From Gammaproteobacteria bacterium (lineage in GTDB: Bacteria; Gemmatimonadota; Gemmatimonadetes; Longimicrobiales; Gaopeijiaceae): a DNA stretch of 19,235 nt. Of this stretch, positions 1 through 6,108 are shown piece after piece (the first letter of the stretch is position 1; every line of letters starts with the position of its first letter). The position numbers were made by a program, and so were the translations under genes. The notes beneath the pieces were generated by a model. That model worked only from the letters and a program-made list of their open reading frames with translations, did not search any database and was not told the DNA's origin. The stretch lies in assembly GCA_024638345.1 (NCBI GenBank), contig JAHEKL010000013.1, forward strand, positions 1-19,235, written 5' to 3'.

Positions 1-1812
1 GAAGTACTGGAAGAAGCTGAGGGAGCTTCCGACTACCGCGGGGGCCAGCACGAGGGCGAGGATCGCGTACTTGATCCAAAGCGCCCGACGGTGGACCCAG
101 GACGGTGGCTCCTTCTGGAAGCGCTTCGGGACCACGCGCTCGAGGAAATCCTGGAGAGCTCCGAACGGACACAGGTACCCGCAGAAGACTCGTCCCCAGA
201 GCAGCGTCGTGATGACCGTGAAGACGACGAGCATCAAGAGCGGGATGTCGCTCAGGTAGACCGATGAGCCCACCGAGATCCCGGCCAGGATGTGCGAGAC
301 CGAGAGGAAGCCTCCGTCCACGTATCCCAGGAGCAGGAAGGTGGCGCCGAGCGTCGCCCACCTCAGGGCTGAGCGCTTGGCCACGAATGCCCAGGTCGTC
401 AGCGCGAGCAGCAGGGCGAGCCCGATGACGCGGGCCCACGAGGTGCGCTCGAGCACCCGGACCAGGGCCGACTGCTCGGCTTCCTCTTCCTCGAAGAGAA
501 GTGCCTCGTAGTCGATCTCCTGATCCGCGGATCCTGTAGCGAGAGCTACGCTCGGCGGGACGCTGACCGGCTCACCGGCCGTCCCATTCGGGAGTGCCTC
601 GGGGGACTCCGACGGACCCTCCGGAGCGCCAGGTCCCGGGTCTTCTGCGGAGGTCGCGGCCTCATCGTCGGCCGACGGTCGGGGGACGGGAGCCGGAGAC
701 GCGTCCGTGACGGAGGCACTTCCTGACGGATCGAGGGGGCCGGCGGATCCCCCGGTGGCCGCAGCCAGGCGCGGGGGCATGACCTGATAGGTGTTGGCGG
801 CCAGCTCTCCCCGTGGTCCCACATCGAGAACGACCTCGAAGGGGCGAGAGAGGTCCAGGACTCCATCGACGTAGAGGACGCCGGAGCGACGCACCTCCCC
901 CTGGAGCTTCCCATCGCGCAGGAGCGGCAGCATGAGATGATCGTCCGGCGGGACGGTGATCGTGTCCGCATCCTGGACGAAGCTCAGGCCGGACAGACGG
1001 AAAAAGAACGGATCTTCTCCGCCGAGTCCCATGAGCATGAGGTGGTGGGGGTCCTCGCGTACCCCCAGCGTGTCCATCGCCGCGCGGAAGTTGGTTTCAC
1101 CTACGAGGAGCTCCCCCACGGCCGGCTCGGCGAGGTACACCATCGAGAGGACCATACGAATGGGTCCACCCAGGATGCTGACCTGAGTGGCGAGCCCCCG
1201 CTCGAGCATTTCTGCCCAGAGCATGTCCTCCAGAGAGGCCAGCGAGGTGGTCCCGATATAGCTTGGCGTTGCGGGTTCCCCGCCCAGATACGATGCGGCC
1301 ACCCTCCTCGCCGCGTTCCGGATTCCCCGGGACATGGCGTCCACGGTGATCGTCGCGCCCGAGATCCCGTCGATATCCTCCCGAACGCGGAAGCCCTCGA
1401 CGACATGCTTTCCGGCGAACTGGCGGAGGTAGCTCGACCGATTGAGGAAGTCGCCGCGGCTACTTCGGAGGGACTCGCGGTAGGCCAGGAGCTCGATGCC
1501 GGTCAGCCGGCCCTCGAGATCCATGCCGACGAGCACCGTGATCGGGGCCGTGTACCCCTGTACTTCCGGCGGAAGGTCGGACGTGACGAAGGCAAACCCG
1601 ACCTGGGTCTCCGTCCCCGTGATCGAATCCGTGGCGAACGCCTCGAACACCGGCGGAGACCCCTGCTTCGGACCGAATCGGCTCGCGTTCGGGACGACTT
1701 CCGCGAGGAGCTCGGGGGTTACCTCCGTGCCTTCCTGCGCCAGGGCCCCCGTCGGAGTGATCGACAGGACGGCACACGAGATCGTGGTGGAGAGCCACCG
1801 CGCTCGGCTCAA
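1..1812 (-). CDS. NosR/NirI-like FMN-binding, iron-sulfur membrane protein (C-terminus cut off by window edge)
   Basis: The first 604 residues are visible and the frame is still open at base 1. The chosen start is TTG at 1812: no ATG precedes the signal peptide, a stop lies in frame at 1858-1860, and the start gives a clean Sec signal peptide ending ALA before QEG. No clear Shine-Dalgarno sequence is visible. An FMN-binding domain follows, with the flavinylation motif D-G-I-S-G-A-T at residues 148-154, so Thr154 is the likely ApbE-modified residue. A region resembling the NosR periplasmic part comes next, then a Pro/Ala/Ser/Glu-rich linker (about 360-465). Membrane helices start near 475, and a CGYLCP motif (Cys544, Cys548) sits in the family's CPFGALQ signature. 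The polyferredoxin cysteines expected of the family would lie beyond the edge. NosR/NirI proteins pass quinol electrons to periplasmic acceptors. No nitrous-oxide reductase gene is visible, so the true partner is unknown. It lies 45 nt downstream of the NIPSNAP gene, probably in one operon. Confidence 0.85.
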   Translation of the reverse strand, partial: MSRARWLSTTISCAVLSITPTGALAQEGTEVTPELLAEVVPNASRFGPKQGSPPVFEAFATDSITGTETQVGFAFVTSDLPPEVQGYTAPITVLVGMDLEGRLTGIELLAYRESLRSSRGDFLNRSSYLRQFAGKHVVEGFRVREDIDGISGATITVDAMSRGIRNAARRVAASYLGGEPATPSYIGTTSLASLEDMLWAEMLERGLATQVSILGGPIRMVLSMVYLAEPAVGELLVGETNFRAAMDTLGVREDPHHLMLMGLGGEDPFFFRLSGLSFVQDADTITVPPDDHLMLPLLRDGKLQGEVRRSGVLYVDGVLDLSRPFEVVLDVGPRGELAANTYQVMPPRLAAATGGSAGPLDPSGSASVTDASPAPVPRPSADDEAATSAEDPGPGAPEGPSESPEALPNGTAGEPVSVPPSVALATGSADQEIDYEALLFEEEEAEQSALVRVLERTSWARVIGLALLLALTTWAFVAKRSALRWATLGATFLLLGYVDGGFLSVSHILAGISVGSSVYLSDIPLLMLVVFTVITTLLWGRVFCGYLCPFGALQDFLERVVPKRFQKEPPSWVHRRALWIKYAILALVLAPAVVGSSLSFFQYF

Positions 1813-1857
1813 GGCTTGCGGAGTCCGTGACGTCGGAGGGCGAGCGGGGCTCGTGTC

Positions 1858-2283
1858 CTACCGAATGGCCGAGAAGTCGGTCGGATCCATGAATACACTC
1901 TCGACGCCGACGACGATGGGGCCGTCCGCCTGCGACGCGTCCCGTGCGGCGTTCCACTCCGGATCCGATCGGAACGCGCTCCAGCTCTCCGTCGCGGCCT
2001 CACGGCTCTCGTGAGAGAGAACGTAGATCAGCGTGTTCTCCGACAGGGGCTCGTCCTGCGGCAGCCAGTAGCCGATGTTCACCATTCCATGCTTCTCGAA
2101 GAGCCGGACCGTATGGTCACGAAAGCGCCGAACGAGCGCATCGAGACGCCCGGGGTGGGTCGTGTAGGTGCGCAGCTCGAAGACATGCGTGTCACTGGTA
2201 GCGGCTTCCTGAGCCCGAAGGTCGCTGGCCGTCCAACCCAACGTCAGTAGAGCGATCGCCAGAATCGGAAGTACTCGGGGCAT
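1858..2283 (-). CDS. Secreted NIPSNAP-family protein
   Basis: A 141-residue protein. The first 24 or so residues form a Sec signal peptide ending near LRA-Q. The rest is one NIPSNAP domain, recognised by the opening FELRTYTTHPGRLDAL, a dimeric alpha-beta barrel half in which the family's aromatic/His positions (FEKHG, IGYW) and the SWSAFRSDPEW segment are visible. The function of bacterial NIPSNAP proteins is poorly known; the fold is shared with small monooxygenase-like and stress-related proteins. An ATG also occurs in frame at 2298, but the ATG at 2283 has GGGAGGA at 2290-2296 with a 6-nt spacer, which decides the start. It is the first gene of a likely two-gene minus-strand unit with the NosR-like gene and faces the capsule gene across a divergent gap. 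The family call is firm; no substrate can be read from the sequence. Confidence 0.85.
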   Translation of the reverse strand: MPRVLPILAIALLTLGWTASDLRAQEAATSDTHVFELRTYTTHPGRLDALVRRFRDHTVRLFEKHGMVNIGYWLPQDEPLSENTLIYVLSHESREAATESWSAFRSDPEWNAARDASQADGPIVVGVESVFMDPTDFSAIR

Positions 2284-2510
2284 GACCAGTCCTCCCATGG
2301 ATGATGCGTCGGAAGCCGACGCGCGGTGCGCAGTCGAGGCCTCCGAATCGGAGTCGTGGTCTCACGGTATGGAGAATCCACGGACCAAGCAATGGAAGAG
2401 CTCGCGGAGGGCGAGGTGGGCGAGGGGGGAAGGCCTGGTTATGATGGTTTTCGTATGCCTCGGACTCCAGCGGATTCGCTCTTGCTTCGTCTTCGTCCCT
2501 CGGCCGTCTG
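2284..2510. promoter_or_regulatory. Divergent intergenic region between NIPSNAP and capsule genes
   Basis: This gap must hold the promoters of both divergent units. On the minus strand it contains the strong GGGAGGA ribosome site (2290-2296) of the NIPSNAP gene. On the plus strand TATGAT at 2440-2445 matches the -10 consensus at five of six positions, but no convincing -35 box lies 16-18 nt upstream. A small reading frame reaching from 2326 (or from an internal ATG at 2455) ends in a TGA at 2509-2511 that overlaps the capsule gene's ATG as TGATG; this could couple translation because the capsule ATG has no visible ribosome site. I see no strong palindrome or terminator here. Confidence 0.35.
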
Positions 2511-3728
2511 ATGAGTCGCACCACGATCCGGCGGGTGCTCCTGATCCACAACTCTCCCCGGGTGGGGCGATACTTCACGCGGCTGAGGGACGGGATCTCC
2601 GATCTCGAGATTCAGGGCTGCCGGGTTTCGGCCCGAGCGCCCCGAGGGGATTTGCCTGAGGGCACGATCGACGAGATCGTGGACTACGGCATGCGCCGAA
2701 AGCGGGCCCGGGCGCAATACGGACCCGCCCGCCTCGCATTCTTCGAGCGGGTCTACCGGATTGCCGCGAGACTCCACTACGAGCACGTCCTCTCCGAGAT
2801 CGGGCGTGCGGAGCCCGATGCGCTGGGTGTCTGGGGCGGGAACTCCGTGGATGCCAAAGCCGTCGTCCTCGCGGCTCGGCACTGCGATCTCCCGTGCTTC
2901 CAGTTCGAGAACGGCTTCCTTCCAAACACCACGCAGATGGATCTGGAGGGAGTGAACGTCGAGTCCTCGGTGCCCCGGGATCCCGACTTCTACAGGACGC
3001 GTCCGGGCGCCGTTCGACGAGACCTGCCTGACCGAATCGTCCCCCGGGCACCACGCCGGCACAACCGAGGCCTGAGCGCGATCCCGCTTCCCGAGCGCTA
3101 TGTATTCGTTCCGTTCCAGGTCCAGCTGGACAGCCAGATCCTTCTCCACTCGCCCTGGATCCAAGGGATGGGCCAGCTGTTCCAAGTGATGACCGATGCC
3201 GTCGATCGGTCCGGAGCGCCCGTAGAGCTCGTCTTCAAGGAGCACCCCAGCTGCCCGCGCCGATATCCGGATCTGCACGAGCGCGCTCGAGACCTGGATC
3301 GAGTCGTGTTCGCCAGCGGCAACTCGACCGACGATCTCATCCGGAACGCTCTCGGGGTCGTGACGATCAACTCGACCGTCGGTACGGAGAGCATGCTTCT
3401 CGACCGACCCGTCCTCGCACTCGGGAATGCGGTGTACGAGATTCCGGGGGTCGCCTCTTCCGCGCGTTCGGTCGACCGGGTGGCGCAGTGGCTCGAAGCC
3501 GTGTGGGAGGACCGTCCACCGGAGGCTCCCCTCAGAGAGAGCTTCTTGCGCTTTCTCGTGGACGATTTCCTGATCCCGGACCGACATCAGGATCCCGGAC
3601 CCGCGCACGTCCGGGCCGTGGAGGCGCGTTTTCGCGCCGGGGATCGAGTTCCTTGGGACAGCCGCTCGGGGTCCGAGACTGCGCCACCCGAGCAGACGGG
3701 TGAACCGACTCCACGGCACGACGTGTAG
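2511..3728 (+). CDS. Capsule polysaccharide synthesis protein, KpsS/KpsC-like glycosyltransferase
   Basis: A 405-residue soluble protein of the capsule-synthesis (Capsule_synth, KpsS/KpsC/LipB) family. Members with known activity are Kdo transferases that build the lipid-linked Kdo primer of group 2-type capsules at the inner face of the inner membrane. Family motifs in order are FENG at 132-135, a D-x-E-GVN block at 144-149 followed by SSVPRDPDFY, KEHPSC at 243-248 and TINSTVG at 285-291; the HP and the NST/G blocks correspond to the nucleotide-sugar-binding half. The C-terminal 35 residues are polar and probably disordered. There is no signal peptide, as expected. ATG 2511 has no Shine-Dalgarno sequence but overlaps the stop of a short upstream frame. 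No KpsC partner, ABC exporter or other sugar gene is in the window, so a capsule role is inferred from the family alone. The M23 peptidase follows after 43 nt. Confidence 0.8.
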   Translation: MSRTTIRRVLLIHNSPRVGRYFTRLRDGISDLEIQGCRVSARAPRGDLPEGTIDEIVDYGMRRKRARAQYGPARLAFFERVYRIAARLHYEHVLSEIGRAEPDALGVWGGNSVDAKAVVLAARHCDLPCFQFENGFLPNTTQMDLEGVNVESSVPRDPDFYRTRPGAVRRDLPDRIVPRAPRRHNRGLSAIPLPERYVFVPFQVQLDSQILLHSPWIQGMGQLFQVMTDAVDRSGAPVELVFKEHPSCPRRYPDLHERARDLDRVVFASGNSTDDLIRNALGVVTINSTVGTESMLLDRPVLALGNAVYEIPGVASSARSVDRVAQWLEAVWEDRPPEAPLRESFLRFLVDDFLIPDRHQDPGPAHVRAVEARFRAGDRVPWDSRSGSETAPPEQTGEPTPRHDV

Positions 3729-3771
3729 GAACGAAGGTCCCGAGACCTGTACGAAGGAGGCCAGCCAGCCA

Positions 3772-4809
3772 GTGGAACGACAGCACACGCGAAAAGACCA
3801 CCGAAGCGGGCGGACGCTCGCAATCCTGCTGGGGATCGCTCTGCTCGCCCTGCTCCTCATTCTCACGGCCATGGGTGGGCGATGGGGCGCGTCACCCGAG
3901 ACCAGCGTGCCCATGCGGACCTCCGCCGGGACCGGCGAGGCGTTGAACCGGCTCGTCGAGGGTACCGAGCCCGCGCCGATCGAAGAGTCCATTCCCGAGC
4001 TTCCGACCGATTCCTCGGTCGTCAGCTGGACGCCCGCGGTGGTTTCGCAGGGCACCGTGTTTCAGATTCGTCTGGCCCCCGAAACCGGATCCCTGTCCTC
4101 CGCCGAGGGCACCTTCGCCGGCGAGCCGCTCCACTTCAGAGCGGGTGAAGATGGCGTGCTCAGCGCACTGGCGGCCGCCCCGGTGGACCAGCAAGGGGAG
4201 GTCGAGCTTCAGCTCGAGATCCGTTACGCGACCGAAGCCGCAGAGATCCGGTTCGTGAGCGTTCCGGTCGTGCCCGGGGACTACCGAATGGAACGGCTCA
4301 CCGTAGCGCCGGAGTTTGGCCGTCCGCAGCCCCCTGAAATCCAACGCCGGATCAACGAGGAGTCGGCGAGGGCCATGCAGGTGTCGCGTGGCTCGCACGA
4401 CAGCCCGCGCATGTGGGAGGCCCCCTTCATTCCTCCAAGAGAGACCCGGATCACGAGCGGCTTCGGTCATGGCAGGATGTTCAACGACCAGGTCCAGAGT
4501 CGCCACATGGGTACGGACTTCAACGGAGCAGTGGGTGAGCCCGTACTCGCCCCGGCCCGCGGAAGGGTGGCGTTGGTCGGCTCGTTCTACCTGGGTGGGA
4601 ACGTCATCTATCTGGATCACGGTGACGGGCTCGTGACCGCTTACCTCCACCTGAGCGAGCAGGAAGTCCAAGAGGGTGACCTGGTCGAGCGTGGGCAGCT
4701 CATAGGCCGAGTCGGGGCGACCGGCCGTGTGACCGGGCCCCATCTGCACTGGATCGTGCGTTACGGAGTCATCACCGTCGATGGCCTGAGCCTGCTCGAT
4801 CTAGGGTAG
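3772..4809 (+). CDS. Membrane-anchored M23 (LytM) family metalloendopeptidase
   Basis: Predicted zinc endopeptidase of the lysostaphin/LytM family, which cuts peptidoglycan cross-links or regulates amidases in the periplasm. A cytoplasmic basic N-terminus is followed by a single helix (about residues 15-35), then a beta-sandwich-like region (about 70-170), and the M23 domain from about 220. The zinc and catalytic motifs are intact: His245-x3-Asp249 (HMGTD) and His324-x-His326 (HLH). The frame is open further upstream, to 3700, but that extension overlaps the capsule gene. GTG at 3772 is preferred because AAGGAGG lies at 3754-3760, although the 11-nt spacer is slightly long. The resulting protein has 345 residues. 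It follows the capsule gene by 43 nt and may be co-transcribed with it. Its stop is 3 nt from that of the opposing PssA-like gene. With both motifs complete an active peptidase is expected. Confidence 0.93.
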   Translation: MERQHTRKDHRSGRTLAILLGIALLALLLILTAMGGRWGASPETSVPMRTSAGTGEALNRLVEGTEPAPIEESIPELPTDSSVVSWTPAVVSQGTVFQIRLAPETGSLSSAEGTFAGEPLHFRAGEDGVLSALAAAPVDQQGEVELQLEIRYATEAAEIRFVSVPVVPGDYRMERLTVAPEFGRPQPPEIQRRINEESARAMQVSRGSHDSPRMWEAPFIPPRETRITSGFGHGRMFNDQVQSRHMGTDFNGAVGEPVLAPARGRVALVGSFYLGGNVIYLDHGDGLVTAYLHLSEQEVQEGDLVERGQLIGRVGATGRVTGPHLHWIVRYGVITVDGLSLLDLG

Positions 4810-4812
4810 GAA

Positions 4813-5610
4813 CTACTCCCAGGTCGAGCGCGGCCGGTAGGATCGGGTGGAGTCGGCGGTGTCCTCGACTCCATCCTCCTCGCTCGGGCCTTCGAGGATG
4901 CCCTCGGTCATCACGGGGGAGACGCTCTCCGCGATTCCCCAGAGCGCGTAGCCGACGACTAGAGGCAGCACGAGCGTTTCCGGTGCGAGGGCCGCGGCGA
5001 TCACGGCCGCGATCACGAGCAGGGTCGGGCCCCTCCGTTCCTCCTCGAATCCGAACTTCGGCGCTACGCGATACGTGACCGGACTCAGCATCAGGATCAG
5101 GAGACAGATCATGATGCCCCCGACCTCCTGGGTGCTCGGGAGGCCTCCCAGTAGGGGAGCCACGACCGAGCCGGTCAGGAAGGGTTGGATCGCGGCGAGC
5201 CCGGCGGCGCTCGCCGGTGCAGGGAGTCCTTGCGTGGTCGGTTTGGACCGGCGATCGGGCTCGATCCTGGATCGGGCGACGTTGATCGCGGCGGAGACCG
5301 CGTAGAAGGTCGCGAGCACCCATCCCCAAGGCTCTTCGTTCAGGAACACCTCGTGCGCGACGAACGCCGGAACGACTCCGAAGCAGAGCGCGCCGACCAG
5401 GATTTTCATTCGCCCCCCGGGTCCCAGCTCCCTGAGGGTGGGCTGAAGCCGTGGTGGATCCAGGAGGTCCAGGAGCGCTGCGAGGGCCAATCCCCAAGCG
5501 GCCCAGCCGAAATCGCCCCGCATCGTGGCGATCACCGACACCGCTCCCAGAAGCAGCTTTCCCGAGAGCACAACAGGTAAGCCCAAGGCACCGAACGGCT
5601 TCTGACTCAT
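4813..5610 (-). CDS. PssA-like CDP-alcohol phosphatidyltransferase homologue, probably catalytically inactive
   Basis: A 265-residue integral membrane protein resembling phosphatidylserine synthase. The family signature is D-x2-D-G-x2-A-R-x8-G-x3-D-x3-D and then a phenylalanine-glycine pair. It can be laid without gaps on residues 48-78: Asp48, Asp51, Gly65, Phe77 and Gly78 are kept. The expected Gly is Pro52, the Ala-Arg pair is Leu55-Gln56, and the third and fourth aspartates are Lys69 and Gly73. The downstream GLPAPASAAG block (128-137) is the usual PssA GLPsPaaAg element, which supports the relationship. Loss of the last two aspartates, one of which is the catalytic base in characterised members, should abolish metal-dependent transfer. 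ATG 5610 is chosen because the family begins just there and a GGGAGAG lies upstream; an in-frame ATG at 5688 would add 26 polar residues. The C-terminus is acidic and unstructured-looking. The gene stands alone between convergent and divergent neighbours. Confidence 0.75.
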   Translation of the reverse strand: MSQKPFGALGLPVVLSGKLLLGAVSVIATMRGDFGWAAWGLALAALLDLLDPPRLQPTLRELGPGGRMKILVGALCFGVVPAFVAHEVFLNEEPWGWVLATFYAVSAAINVARSRIEPDRRSKPTTQGLPAPASAAGLAAIQPFLTGSVVAPLLGGLPSTQEVGGIMICLLILMLSPVTYRVAPKFGFEEERRGPTLLVIAAVIAAALAPETLVLPLVVGYALWGIAESVSPVMTEGILEGPSEEDGVEDTADSTRSYRPRSTWE

Positions 5611-5702
5611 GGGCCGGACTTCTCTCCCTTCGGGTCGATTCCGGGTACGCTTCACCGACGGCTCACCCTCACTGGAATTTGCAACCATCGTGCCGAAGCC
5701 GC

Positions 5703-5729
5703 GACGGGTCGGGGCTCGCCCGACCCGTC
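5703..5729. repeat. Perfect 11-bp inverted repeat in the divergent promoter region
   Basis: Arms GACGGGTCGGG (5703-5713) and CCCGACCCGTC (5719-5729) are exact complements around a 5-nt centre. No T-tract follows on either strand, so an intrinsic terminator is unlikely. TATACT at 5740-5745, a five-of-six match to a -10 box on the plus strand, begins 10 nt after the repeat. This places the repeat over the -35 region of a putative symporter promoter, a usual place for an operator. It could instead act as an RNA hairpin in the leader of the minus-strand PssA-like gene. Which gene it serves cannot be told from sequence. Confidence 0.6.
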
Positions 5730-5826
5730 ATGCACGCCATATACTGCACGGATTGCGTTTTCCCGGGGGAGCCCCACCGAGGCCCTCCGGATGTGCGCGG
5801 AACGGGGATCGGACGGAGGATCGGCG

Positions 5827-6108
5827 ATGGAGGAACCCGGCACGAGCGCTCGGCGCGCGGATCTGCAGAGGTATTGGGAGCGGACGCTGAGACTCACCGT
5901 CGGGCTTCTCCTCGTGTGGTTCATCGTCGGCTACGTCCTCGCCATCATGATGGCGCCGACCCTCAACTCCATACGGTTCCTGGGAGGTCCCCTGGGGTTC
6001 TGGGTGGCCCAGAACGGCGCGATCTACGTCTTCTGGCTCCTCATCCTGATCTACGCGCGTGCGATGAACCGGTTGGACCGCGAGTTCGACGTCCACGACG
6101 AGGGCTGA
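5827..6108 (+). CDS. DUF4212 small subunit of a sodium/solute symporter
   Basis: A 93-residue protein with two predicted membrane helices (about residues 23-43 and 57-77) separated by the family's LNSIRFLGGPLGFWVAQ segment. It belongs to the DUF4212 / putative solute:sodium symporter small-subunit family, which is nearly always encoded just before the VC_2705-type large subunit, as here. The start at ATG 5827 is set by CGGAGGA at 5814-5820 with a 6-nt spacer; an earlier in-frame ATG at 5791 has no ribosome site. The stop TGA overlaps the next gene's ATG by one base (TGATG), so the two are translationally coupled and probably form one complex in the inner membrane. The role of the small subunit is not established. 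Confidence 0.87.
   Translation: MEEPGTSARRADLQRYWERTLRLTVGLLLVWFIVGYVLAIMMAPTLNSIRFLGGPLGFWVAQNGAIYVFWLLILIYARAMNRLDREFDVHDEG

Noticed and set aside
1..1812. Reading the left end as part of a nitrous-oxide reduction cluster
   Set aside because: NosR-like architecture alone does not show it; no nosZ, nosD, nosF or nosY is visible and the upstream neighbour is a NIPSNAP protein.
2439..4055. A 538-codon minus-strand open frame opposite the capsule gene
   Set aside because: It lies antisense to a frame with clear capsule-synthesis motifs, shows no family motif or signal, and is low-complexity Arg/Gly/Pro-rich as expected for antisense frames in GC-rich DNA.
5451..6107. Upstream extension of the symporter frame
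   Set aside because: It overlaps the PssA-like gene and the DUF4212 gene in other frames; the TGATG junction at 6106-6110 marks the true start.
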